A stretch of 64,000 nucleotides of DNA from Methylococcales bacterium (GTDB taxonomy: Bacteria > Pseudomonadota > Gammaproteobacteria > Methylococcales > Methylomonadaceae). The first letter of the stretch is position 1; each line of letters begins with the position of its first letter. The stretch lies in assembly GCA_026399075.1 (NCBI GenBank), contig JAPLRR010000042.1, forward strand, positions 1 through 64,000, read 5' to 3'. Below the pieces are notes generated by a model. The model had not been told where the DNA came from. It did not search any database and saw only the letters and a program-made list of their open reading frames with translations. Shown piece by piece: positions 31,085-40,285 of this stretch. The position numbers were made by a program, and so were the translations under genes.

Positions 31085-31582
31085 TTATTGAAGTGTGACC
31101 ACACGTACACCACGCACTTTCCGCAGTTCTTCCAGCGGCAAGGCATAGTAATCCGTGTTTCTCAATTCCATCAGCTTAGTGCCTAATTGGCGGTCAGTGT
31201 CCAGGAACACATTGACAGGCATGATAGGTGGTTTGCAAGCCAGACGGAACTCGATATGGATGCGTTCTGCTTCGTACATATTGGTACATGCTTCCATTTT
31301 AGCCAGTGCTTCATTAGCTACTTGTTGGGCATTTCTGCCGCAAGTGCAGTTGTTCAAGAACTGGGCATCGTTGAATTCGGCGTGTTTTAACAACGCGACT
31401 TTTTCTTCGATTTTGTTTTCAATCCACAGCCAGTCCAGCTCTAAAGAGAAATCAGTACGGAACACGCTGACGTGTTGGGCGCGGAAGTTAGTCAAAAACG
31501 CATGGCCTTCCGCTACTGTTTTTAGGGCGGCGATTTTATTCGTCCATTCGGTGCGGTTAGGGTTATCGTGAATATTCGGCAT
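31085..31582 (-). CDS. mmoZ: Methane monooxygenase hydroxylase gamma subunit
   Basis: IHDNPNRTEWTNKIAALKTVAEGHAFLTNFR...YEAERIHIEFRLACKPPIMPVNVFLDTDRQLGTKLMELRN. Confidence 0.95.
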   Translation of the reverse strand: MPNIHDNPNRTEWTNKIAALKTVAEGHAFLTNFRAQHVSVFRTDFSLELDWLWIENKIEEKVALLKHAEFNDAQFLNNCTCGRNAQQVANEALAKMEACTNMYEAERIHIEFRLACKPPIMPVNVFLDTDRQLGTKLMELRNTDYYALPLEELRKVRGVRVVTLQ

Positions 31583-31591
31583 GGTTATCTC

Positions 31592-32017
31592 CTATGCTGT
31601 TTCAAAGTCTTTGAGTTTGACGTCAAGACCCATGAGTTCGGAAGTGATGGTAAACGTTTCGCCCAGTGTATAAGCGCGGCCTATGGTTGAAGACACGTCC
31701 ACCAACAGGTCATAAACACTGTAGTGTTTGCCCAACAACTCAGATACTTCGACGCAATCGATTTCGATTTTGCCAGTTGCTTTCAGCCACCAGAAACCCG
31801 CACGGTCTTCTACAACTAAAGTAGAGTTTTGGTCTTTGTGAGAACCCAATAGGATTTCTTCAACGACGGTGTTCAATTCGTCGGATTTTTTTAACACTAA
31901 AACCACGGTGTCACTTTCGTGTACGACTTGGTTTTCTTCTGCGAAGTATTCATCAGCAAAGGCTTTGCCTGTTTTTTGCATGATGCCTGCATTATAGGCA
32001 TTTGAATTTATAGACAT
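31592..32017 (-). CDS. mmoB: Methane monooxygenase regulatory protein B
   Basis: NSNAYNAGIMQKTGKAFADEYFAEENQVVHESDTVVLVLKKSDELNTVVEEILLG. Confidence 0.95.
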   Translation of the reverse strand: MSINSNAYNAGIMQKTGKAFADEYFAEENQVVHESDTVVLVLKKSDELNTVVEEILLGSHKDQNSTLVVEDRAGFWWLKATGKIEIDCVEVSELLGKHYSVYDLLVDVSSTIGRAYTLGETFTITSELMGLDVKLKDFETA

Positions 32018-32026
32018 GTTGGTTCC

Positions 32027-33202
32027 TTATTTAAGACCTGATAACACAGTTTTAATCAATGCCGCTGTATCGGCTTTATAGCCAATCGGTTCAGCGTAAT
32101 CACGTTGCCAATCTTCAAACACGCGTCCTAATGCCGCTTCGATGGCATCTTTGCTGGTTACGCCTTTGATTTCAGGGATTTTAGCGAAAATACCCATGAA
32201 GTCTTTCAGTGCGATGACCGTGCGCGGCAGCCATTTGTCAGTCCAAGCCCGCATCAGACGGGTGTTGTATTCGCCAAATTGGGGGTCAGCCGCCAGACAA
32301 GTATGGAACATGTCAGTGGTGATGCCTTTGGTTTGTGAATGGTACAACTGCATTTGGTTGATGAAGAACGGTGTCAAGTTGTCACCGTAGTAGTTGGACA
32401 AGCGCAAGAAGAATTCGCGGCGGACAAATTGGCCAAACAGCGCATCATAGATATGGTGGCCGGAGAACAGAATTTCGTTCCAGTCATAAGTCGCTTGCCA
32501 GATGTCTTCAACAACTTCACGCGCGCCTTTATAGATTTGGCCTTTAGTCCATTCATTTTTAGGGACTTCAGTGGATTCAGGGAAGCCAGGCACCAATTTC
32601 GCCAAGAAGGTACGTTCTGCTTGGATCATTTGTGCGTTGTCAACTTTGTCCAAACCAATCATCGCGCTGCTCATACGCAGGGTGTCGCCTAAGCAATCAC
32701 GCACAACAGAAGAATGGGAGTTGAACAAGCCGTATTCGCTAAAGCCAAATGCGCCCAAATAGTCGCCCAACACTTCATCGCGCCAGACAGGATCGATAGA
32801 ACGGACATGACCGTCAGCTGAGTAAGCTTTCAAGAAACGGTCGGTATAACGCCATTCTTCCGCTTTGTCTTTTACATACAGCGCGTGCCAGCGGTAGGCT
32901 GGGTCACGGTGTTTGTGCCAGTCAGTGCTGTGCATTTCTGTGGATTCATTGCTCCAAGAAGGACGGCCACCGTGGAATTTTTGTGTCCAATCACCCCAGT
33001 CCAAGCCGCCTGGAATCCAGTCTGGCGTGGGTTGCGCATAAACGCATAGCACTTCATACTCATTAATCCGTTTCCCGCGTGGGGTCACGAAATAATTCAT
33101 TTTGCGTTGCGTTTCTAAGGGTTCATCAGGAATGGCCGCCAAAATGACTTTAGCGATATCGGGATCGGTCAGGCCGCGTCTGCCACCACCTACAATTATT
33201 GA
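32027..33202 (-). CDS. mmoY: Methane monooxygenase hydroxylase beta subunit
   Basis: RRGLTDPDIAKVILAAIPDEPLETQRKMNYFVTPRGKRINEYEVLCVYAQPTPDWIPGGLDWGDWTQKFHGGRPSWSNEST. ORF is open to 33292; MSIIVGGG start preferred. Confidence 0.94.
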   Translation of the reverse strand, partial: SIIVGGGRRGLTDPDIAKVILAAIPDEPLETQRKMNYFVTPRGKRINEYEVLCVYAQPTPDWIPGGLDWGDWTQKFHGGRPSWSNESTEMHSTDWHKHRDPAYRWHALYVKDKAEEWRYTDRFLKAYSADGHVRSIDPVWRDEVLGDYLGAFGFSEYGLFNSHSSVVRDCLGDTLRMSSAMIGLDKVDNAQMIQAERTFLAKLVPGFPESTEVPKNEWTKGQIYKGAREVVEDIWQATYDWNEILFSGHHIYDALFGQFVRREFFLRLSNYYGDNLTPFFINQMQLYHSQTKGITTDMFHTCLAADPQFGEYNTRLMRAWTDKWLPRTVIALKDFMGIFAKIPEIKGVTSKDAIEAALGRVFEDWQRDYAEPIGYKADTAALIKTVLSGLK

Positions 33203-33328
33203 CATAGTTAACTCCTTTACAATTAATGGTGGCATTGCCAACCAGGCAGCTTGCGCTTGTTCGGGCCACAAATCCAAAACCCTAAAGCGCAAGCCGCCAT
33301 GGCTAACAACACCTAGATTGAATAATGT

Positions 33329-34912
33329 TTACAGTGCTTTCAAAGGATCTGAGAAAACACAGCCGATTTTTTTGATGTCATCCAGCGTCCACAATCTGCC
33401 GTTTTTGTTGGTGTGTGGTTGGCTGATTAAGGTTTTGCCATCACTACGCAGGCCATGGCCTTCGGCAATCACTTCTGACAATTCGCGGCCTTCGTATTGC
33501 TCAAAGATGTTTTGGCATTCATAACGTTCTGGTTCAGACAGCCACATGCGTTCGCCCCATGGGTCACTGAAAGAATGTTTTTTGCCATTAAATTCAAGTA
33601 CACGTAGGGTGCTGGCGCCTTTGCAATAGCTAGGGCAGAAAGGTACTTGGGAAACGCGGTCGATGTAAATGGGGTGGTTGTTTTCAATGAACCATTGCAG
33701 TGGCAAGAAGCCGCTGTCAGGATCTTCACAGCCACGCGCACGCCATTCTTCATAGACTTTGCCGTACATGTCATACCAACCGGGATAGTTGGCTTCATAC
33801 CATTCCGCTTCCTCAGCAGTTGGCAAGGTCAGGCGGAAAAAGCCGGTAGGCCATAGCGCATAGGCGATCAAGAACAAATCGTGGTGTGCCCAATAAGCAT
33901 CTTTTTTCGCATCGCGTAAGCTAGCGGGTGATTCAACCCCATATTTGCCCAAACGGCCTATCCAGATACCGCCCCAATCTTCATATACCCAACGGTTCCA
34001 AGTTTTTACCCAAGGCTCAACTTTGAAATGGCTGCCGTACTCAAACATCATGCCCAATACAGGGGTGAAATATTTTTGTTGGGTCCAGAACGCATTGTTC
34101 AAGTCAGTGTTCAGGTATTTTGAAGCCGCTTCGTCATTGGCGATGGACACCACAGTTTGGTAGCCGTTGGCCATGTGGCGCAATTCGTCAGTTTCGATAG
34201 ACAAGAACACAGTTGGGGTCATTTCGTCGCCGTTAGCTGAAGCCCATTCAGTAACTGCCACGATTAATGGGTTGGTGAAGCAGGCTTCGCCGACCAACTG
34301 TAAGTTAATGGAGCACTCAACCGCATCACCGGAGATGAAACCATCAGAGAATACGCGTTTCATGCCTTTCCACAAGGGGCCGATGGCGCGGGTGCGGCGG
34401 GCATCGTTGTGGCCAGCAGCGTCTTGGCCTTGTTTTGCGAAGTAGTAATTGATGTAACCGCATTGGTTAGTGTGGCGGATTTCATCCAACACTTGACCTA
34501 AGTAACCATTTTTTTGCTCAGGCGCAGTCGCAGAATCCCACAACATACCGGTTGCAGCAATCGCGTTATACTCACCGACTTCCAGAAAGTTAGAAATTAC
34601 TTTCATGGACTCATTCCATTTTGGATGCACGCGGTTGGCGGCATCTACGCGGGTCAACACGTCTTGTAAGCTTCCGAACTGACGTTCATCTTTCACTGAC
34701 TCCATGCGTGCATATTCTTTAGCGATCAGCTTGAATTGCTCTTTGGTGTCATTGGCCATTTTGTATTTGGTCGAATATTTCGTCCGATTCTTATCGAAAT
34801 CCCACGTAAAACTTTGCATCCATCTGTGAACTTCTTGGGCGCCAACACTGACTGGCGCGCGGTTTACCGCCAGTGCGTCGGTTGCCGCTTTTGTCGCTGT
34901 ACTTATAGCCAT
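33329..34912 (-). CDS. mmoX: Methane monooxygenase hydroxylase alpha subunit (di-iron catalytic)
   Basis: EVGEYNAIAATGMLWDSATAPEQKNGYLGQVLDEIRHTNQCGYINYY ... ETDELRHMANGYQTV (two ExxH motifs). Confidence 0.98.
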   Translation of the reverse strand: MAISTATKAATDALAVNRAPVSVGAQEVHRWMQSFTWDFDKNRTKYSTKYKMANDTKEQFKLIAKEYARMESVKDERQFGSLQDVLTRVDAANRVHPKWNESMKVISNFLEVGEYNAIAATGMLWDSATAPEQKNGYLGQVLDEIRHTNQCGYINYYFAKQGQDAAGHNDARRTRAIGPLWKGMKRVFSDGFISGDAVECSINLQLVGEACFTNPLIVAVTEWASANGDEMTPTVFLSIETDELRHMANGYQTVVSIANDEAASKYLNTDLNNAFWTQQKYFTPVLGMMFEYGSHFKVEPWVKTWNRWVYEDWGGIWIGRLGKYGVESPASLRDAKKDAYWAHHDLFLIAYALWPTGFFRLTLPTAEEAEWYEANYPGWYDMYGKVYEEWRARGCEDPDSGFLPLQWFIENNHPIYIDRVSQVPFCPSYCKGASTLRVLEFNGKKHSFSDPWGERMWLSEPERYECQNIFEQYEGRELSEVIAEGHGLRSDGKTLISQPHTNKNGRLWTLDDIKKIGCVFSDPLKAL

Positions 34913-35031
34913 AAAAAAATACTCCTGGTTATTATCTGATGTTAAGTAAGGCCATCGTCACCCTACAAGCTAAGGGAACACATTACGTCTTTATGCGGCG
35001 CCAAGGCGGGCCGATGACCTGCAATGCTTAA

Positions 35032-35047
35032 AGCAACAGCTATGCCA
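35032..35047 (-). promoter_or_regulatory. Sigma54 (-24/-12) promoter of mmoX
   Basis: Minus strand TGGCATAGCTGTTGCT matches TGGCAYR-N4-TTGCW with GG-N10-GC spacing, about 120 bp upstream of mmoX ATG. Confidence 0.82.
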
Positions 35048-35124
35048 AACTGTTGTTGTGAATGAATGATGAATAAAAACAGCAGGATAGGGGGGGTTGG
35101 TGATAATCTGACAACCTTACAAAT

Positions 35125-35159
35125 CGTCCAGTAATTAGACAGTGTACAGTTACTGGACG
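35125..35159. promoter_or_regulatory. Candidate activator binding site (UAS) upstream of mmoX promoter
   Basis: 10-bp perfect inverted repeat CGTCCAGTAA (35125-35134) / TTACTGGACG (35150-35159), about 80-110 bp upstream of the sigma54 promoter. Confidence 0.55.
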
Positions 35160-35225
35160 TACAGTCCGCAGACTGGGACAGGGCCATGGAAATATCCTGC
35201 ATGCCCCGCCAATACTGGCCTGCGG

Positions 35226-35258
35226 CAAGTTGACGCGCGACAAGCTGACGCGCGACAA
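35226..35258. repeat. Two 15-bp tandem repeats
   Basis: caagttgacgcgcga caagctgacgcgcga (14/15 identical) followed by caa. Confidence 0.75.
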
Positions 35259-35294
35259 TTTGCCATATTTTGTTCAGGGAAATAAGCCGTTACA

Positions 35295-35381
35295 CTTATT
35301 GCAACTCTTATTTAGTGTTACCTCCTAAAGGGTGTAAGAGTTCTTTTGTGCGGCCCATTGCCATGGTGCCGCATTTTTTTT
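35295..35381 (+). ncRNA. Candidate small RNA ending in a Rho-independent terminator
   Basis: Stem AACTCTTA(35303-35310)/TAAGAGTT(35335-35342) with CCTCC in the loop, then terminator hairpin TGCGGC...GCCGCA and T8 (35349-35381). Confidence 0.4.
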
Positions 35382-35524
35382 GCCTACAGTTTGGCTTGCC
35401 GAAGTGCTGGGACAATTTGCCGCGCGGCAACGTGTCGCATGTTTTATTTTGTTAGTCCGCGCTAGAATCAGCCGCTTTTTATCTAACGCCTAACATATAT
35501 ATACCTTAACTGAGGAACACGCGC

Positions 35525-36202
35525 ATGATTAATCAACCGGACTTTTTTCCCCTACCGCCGCTGGACTTGGAAAACAAACTGTTATTACCTACCGCTAAGC
35601 TTTATGGTCAGGCCACTATGCAACTGACCGCCTTGTACCAGGATATCCGTACCGCCTTGGTTAATGCCCACACGATTGTGGCAAACACCGCCAAACAAGT
35701 TTACGAACATCCCATTGAAACGATGACAGCCTGGTATGACCAAGCCGTTTATTCGGGAATTTCCTTATACGCCCAAGCGCAGTCAACGATAGTGCCTGTT
35801 TATCAGGGCTGGCAGGTTAAGGTGAATATGGGCAAGGAGCGGGCTGGGCAGAATTTGCAGGCTTTTTGGGATAATCCCGAACAAATGGCAGCGGCGGCTT
35901 TTGAGCCAGTGACGCGCTATGTGGCTTCAGCGAGTGGGCAGACCGAGCGCTATTGGCAGTTGTTGACAGACAGACCCGAACAGTTTTTTGCGGCTGTGTT
36001 TACACCGATAGGCCATTATATGGCTGAATTGGCTGATACTGCTGAAGCTGGCTTAATTAGCGCTTATCACTTGCTGGCAAATGCTATCTACTTAATGTTG
36101 GCAAAACCTTCTGAAACGATACAAGCTTTGTACCATAATGGTTTGTCGGCCTTGCTTGACGCGTATTTTGGTATAGTTTCGTCGTTGTTGGCTATGACCT
36201 AA
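35525..36202 (+). CDS. Hypothetical protein divergent from mmoX
   Basis: 225 aa, Ala/Gln/Tyr-rich helical sequence, no family recognised. Confidence 0.6.
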   Translation: MINQPDFFPLPPLDLENKLLLPTAKLYGQATMQLTALYQDIRTALVNAHTIVANTAKQVYEHPIETMTAWYDQAVYSGISLYAQAQSTIVPVYQGWQVKVNMGKERAGQNLQAFWDNPEQMAAAAFEPVTRYVASASGQTERYWQLLTDRPEQFFAAVFTPIGHYMAELADTAEAGLISAYHLLANAIYLMLAKPSETIQALYHNGLSALLDAYFGIVSSLLAMT

Positions 36203-36278
36203 AAAGCTTTCAAAGCCATTGGCAAAGGGCAGCGTTCAACTGTTGCTAATCAGTTGTTGGTGGCAAATTACTGGGTAT

Positions 36279-39200
36279 TTATACGTCGGTCTGGCGGATA
36301 TCCAGCGCCAAGTTTTTCAGCTGGACTAACAGGGCGTCTTTCAAATGGTACAGGGTGTCCAGATGGGCTTGGATTTCCGAAGTCTGTTTATGGGTATGTA
36401 GGCCACATAATGCTTTTGCCTGTTCATGGGCTTGTTGGTGCAGTTGTTCAAGGATCTGGAAGGCCGGTTTTGTGCCGTAGTGGGCAAGGCCTTCGTCGTT
36501 AAGCCACTGGCCAAGTTGGCATTGTTTGTGATCTAGGGGCGGTGGGTTGATGCGCTCGCCTTTGAGGTAATTTTCTATGCCAACAATCCAAGCGCGGTGT
36601 TCAACGCTGGCTATATGTAAGGGCAAATCATCACGGTTGGCGGTGGACAACTGCCGCCATTCAGGGGCTGGCTGCCAGCTGGCAAACCAGGCGGGGATTT
36701 CATGGCCGGGCATGGGGTGGGCAATGCCGTTGCCTTGGACTTGTTCGCAGCCCAGTTGCAATAGTAAATTGCTATGTTCCACGGTTTCGACACCTTCGGC
36801 GATCACTTGCCGATGGAACGCTTGGGCTAGGCAAAGTATGCCATCCACAACCATCAGGTCGTCTGGGTCGGCGAGGATGTCACGTATATAGCCAGGGTTG
36901 ATTTTTAGCGTGGCTACTGGCAGGCGCTTGAGGTGGGTTAGCGAAGAATACCCGGTGCCGAAGTCATCCAAGATAAATTTTATCCCCATGGCCAAGCAAG
37001 ATTTGATGGTTTGGGAAACGTGTGGCAGGTCTTCTTGGGTGGCGGTTTCCTGTATTTCCAGCTCCAGGTTGCAAGGCTTGGCTGTCGGATGGGCGGCTAT
37101 AATCGCTTGCAACCGTTCCACAAAGTCTATTTGATGCAACAGGCGGGCACTGATGTTGACGCTTACCGGTATGTCCAGCCCTGAGGCCGCCCACGCTTCC
37201 AATTGGCTTAGCGCAGTTTCAAGCATCCATACGCCAATATCGATAGCCAACGGATGATCTTCAACCACTTGTAAAAACACAATGGGGGGCAGCAGGCCCC
37301 TGTCTGGGTGCTGCCAACGGATCAGGGCCTCAACGCCAAGAATTTTGCCTGTGCGCATATTGACTTTGGGCTGGTAATGCAGAATAAACTCATTTTGGTT
37401 TAGGGCGCGGTGGATTTCGTCCACGGTTTCATGGTGGCAAAGCTTTCGGCTGTCCTGTTCTGAGTTGAACACATAGTGGCGGTTTTTGCCGGCCAGCTTG
37501 GCTTGGTACATGGCTTGGTCTGCTTGTACCAGCAGTTGTTCGGCACTGATTTCTTCCGTCTGCGGATAAAAGGTGATGCCGATACTGGCAGACACTTGCA
37601 ATACGAGGTCGCCACATTGTATGGGTTGGGCTGCTGCGGCAAGTAGCCGGGTGTGCATCGGTAGGCTGGACTCGATTTCAGACAGGTCGACTTGGATGGC
37701 AACGAATTCATCACCCCCTAAGCGGGCGAGGGTGTCACCCTCACGCAGCGCTTGCTTCATCCGGTTAGCGAGGGCAACCAGCAACTGGTCGCCCGCTTCA
37801 TGGCCATGGCTATCATTGATGGCCTTAAAGCCATCTAGGTCAAGAAATGCCAATGCCAACCGTTGCCCGCGCCGCAGTGCCTGCGCCATTGCCTGTTGGA
37901 GCCGGTCAGCCAGCAGCACACGGTTAGGCAGGCCCGTTAGTGCGTCATAATAGGCGATGTGTTCCAGTTGCCGTTCGTGTTCCTTGAGCGTGGTGATGTC
38001 TGAGAACAAGGCGACATATTGTAGGATTTTGCCTTGTCCGTCACGGACTGCGCTGATAGTTTGCAGTATCGCATACACCTCGCCATTCTTGCGTCGGTTC
38101 CAAACCTCGCCATACCAGCATCCATGTTCAATCAGATCACGCCACATGGCGGCATAAAAGCCCTGATCCTGAAGGCCGGAGCTAAGGATGTGGGGAGTGC
38201 GCCCGACAACTTCATCGGGGCTGTAGCCAGTAATTTTGCTGAATGCATTATTGATATCGATGATTTTGCCGCCGGCATCGGTGATCATGATGCCTTCATG
38301 GGAATTGCTAAAAACGCTGGCGGCGAGCTGTAGCCTTTCTTCGGCCTCTTTGCGTTCGGTAATGTCCTCATAAAGCCCTAGCAAGCCTATCGGATGACCA
38401 TCTTGGCTTTTAAGGGGGACTTTGGATGTGCGCACCCAAATTGTTTGGCCATTGGGCAATGTTTGGGGTTCATCATAAGAAAGTTTGGGGATGCCTGACG
38501 ATAATACGTCCCTGTCGTCGGCGCGAAATACCCCAGCCAGATTTTCCCAAGCCATTTGATAATCATCCTTACCGATTACATTTTTAGGGTTGCCCATGCC
38601 GGCATCTTTGGCAAAAGCCTTGTTGCAACCGAGATAATGTAAGTTGTTGTCTTTCCAGAAGACCCGAATTGGCACAGTGTCAATGATAGTGCGAAGCAGA
38701 TTCCGTGATTCCGCCAACGATACTTCCCAAGTTTTGCGTTTGGAAATGTCACGGGCAAAGCCAACTGTACCGATGATTTTGTTATCAACCATCACAGGGG
38801 ATTTGAAGGTTTCAAACCAAACTTGCTTGCCATTAATTTCGATAGTTTCTTCGGATACCCTCGATTGCCCGCTTTCCAGCACGATTTGGTCGTCAGCCTG
38901 GTACAGGGCGGCCAGAGCATGGGGCCAAACATCAAAATCAGATTTGCCAAGGAGCAGGCTGGGAGACAGATAGCCACTGGCTTTTGCGAAAGGCTGGTTG
39001 ACTGCTAAAAAATGGCTGTTCTGATCTTTAAGCCAGACCAAAAAGGGGAAATTATCCAGCACCGCACGTTGATAGCTTTCCCGTTGCCGCAGTTCCTCTT
39101 CAATACATTTGCGCTCACTAATGTCGGTATGCACCGCCACCACACCCTGCCCAACGGCACCTAGCGGTGTGATGCTCATCTTGAACCAGCGTTGTTGGTT

Positions 39201-39605
39201 CGCAAAATTGCAGGGGTATTCCAGGCTAAAGCTGGGTAATTCGCCATTTAGTACGGCGAGTATGCCCTCAAATGCCTCCGTAGCGAAGTTAGCTGTCTGG
39301 CTTTGATCCGCTTTGCAGATTTCCAGGTAATTACAGCCAATATCACTTCGGGCCATTGGATGGTCAGAGTCGCCACTATTGGCCAAGGCGAAGCGCTGCC
39401 ATGCTTGGTTGACCGCAATGATAGTCCCGTTGCCGTCTAACACGGCGATTTCATCGCTGATGGCATCAAGTGCCTGGTAAGGCATTTCGGCTAGGCCATT
39501 AATAAGGGAAGTAGCGGATGGGACAATTTTAGGCATTGCAATGGCTTTGCCCGTTTGCGCGTGGCTTTTTGCCTTAGATTTTTTGCGTGCCTTTTTGGGT
39601 CTCAT
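36279..39605 (-). CDS. Multi-PAS GGDEF/EAL protein with C-terminal CZB-like domain
   Basis: PAS repeats; LARLGGDEFVAIQ; GVEALIRWQHPDRG, DDFGTGYSSLTHLKRLP; C-terminal HRAWI...CQLGQWL...H. Confidence 0.88.
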   Translation of the reverse strand: MRPKKARKKSKAKSHAQTGKAIAMPKIVPSATSLINGLAEMPYQALDAISDEIAVLDGNGTIIAVNQAWQRFALANSGDSDHPMARSDIGCNYLEICKADQSQTANFATEAFEGILAVLNGELPSFSLEYPCNFANQQRWFKMSITPLGAVGQGVVAVHTDISERKCIEEELRQRESYQRAVLDNFPFLVWLKDQNSHFLAVNQPFAKASGYLSPSLLLGKSDFDVWPHALAALYQADDQIVLESGQSRVSEETIEINGKQVWFETFKSPVMVDNKIIGTVGFARDISKRKTWEVSLAESRNLLRTIIDTVPIRVFWKDNNLHYLGCNKAFAKDAGMGNPKNVIGKDDYQMAWENLAGVFRADDRDVLSSGIPKLSYDEPQTLPNGQTIWVRTSKVPLKSQDGHPIGLLGLYEDITERKEAEERLQLAASVFSNSHEGIMITDAGGKIIDINNAFSKITGYSPDEVVGRTPHILSSGLQDQGFYAAMWRDLIEHGCWYGEVWNRRKNGEVYAILQTISAVRDGQGKILQYVALFSDITTLKEHERQLEHIAYYDALTGLPNRVLLADRLQQAMAQALRRGQRLALAFLDLDGFKAINDSHGHEAGDQLLVALANRMKQALREGDTLARLGGDEFVAIQVDLSEIESSLPMHTRLLAAAAQPIQCGDLVLQVSASIGITFYPQTEEISAEQLLVQADQAMYQAKLAGKNRHYVFNSEQDSRKLCHHETVDEIHRALNQNEFILHYQPKVNMRTGKILGVEALIRWQHPDRGLLPPIVFLQVVEDHPLAIDIGVWMLETALSQLEAWAASGLDIPVSVNISARLLHQIDFVERLQAIIAAHPTAKPCNLELEIQETATQEDLPHVSQTIKSCLAMGIKFILDDFGTGYSSLTHLKRLPVATLKINPGYIRDILADPDDLMVVDGILCLAQAFHRQVIAEGVETVEHSNLLLQLGCEQVQGNGIAHPMPGHEIPAWFASWQPAPEWRQLSTANRDDLPLHIASVEHRAWIVGIENYLKGERINPPPLDHKQCQLGQWLNDEGLAHYGTKPAFQILEQLHQQAHEQAKALCGLHTHKQTSEIQAHLDTLYHLKDALLVQLKNLALDIRQTDV

Positions 39606-39765
39606 GCTTATTTCCCCTACGCTTGGCTGATGAACTTAGCCGCCTATCATACTTTATTACCGCAATTTTGTCTTTCTGGACGCGATGCCAATAAAACAAG
39701 CAGCTGCCAGCTGCTGATAAACCCTTTGGTTTTCTTGCAATTCAAGTAGGATGGGGGGATGATCA

Positions 39766-40272
39766 ATGGACATTAAAACAGCTTGTATTTTGCCCATGTA
39801 TCTCACTTTTGCCATTCAATTCCTGTTGGGTTTGTTGTATGCGAATGCCAGTGAATGGTTGATGCACAGATACCTATTGCATGGCTTGGGAAAAAACAGG
39901 TCCAGTTTTTGGGCCTATCATTTATACGAACACCATGCTGTTTGTCGCCGCCATGCTATGGTGGATCCGGGTTATCGGGCCATGGTTCTGACTGCTTGGA
40001 ACACACAGACTAAAGAACTGCTTGTGCTTGCGGTTATTGTGCTGCTGCATGTGCCTGTGTGCTTTTTTTTTCCGGCATTTACCTTGGCGGTGTATGTGAC
40101 CTTGGCGCTATATTACCACAAGCACCGTAAGGCCCATTTGGATCCGGTTTGGGCCAAACAGCATTTACGGTGGCATTATGAGCATCATCTTGGTGGCCAC
40201 GGCCCGGCCAATTGGTGTGTCACTTGGCCGTGGTTTGATTATCTGATGGGGACGCGGGTTAAACAGCGGTGA
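39766..40272 (+). CDS. Fatty acid hydroxylase/sterol desaturase-like membrane protein
   Basis: EWLMHRYLLHG, HLYEHH, HKHRKAH, HLRWHYEHHLGGH histidine clusters. Confidence 0.7.
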   Translation: MDIKTACILPMYLTFAIQFLLGLLYANASEWLMHRYLLHGLGKNRSSFWAYHLYEHHAVCRRHAMVDPGYRAMVLTAWNTQTKELLVLAVIVLLHVPVCFFFPAFTLAVYVTLALYYHKHRKAHLDPVWAKQHLRWHYEHHLGGHGPANWCVTWPWFDYLMGTRVKQR

Positions 40273-40285
40273 TAAGGTGTGCCGT

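Noticed and set aside
31155-31571. 138-aa plus-strand ORF antisense to mmoZ
   Set aside because: Shadow ORF within a highly conserved coding gene; no own family signature.
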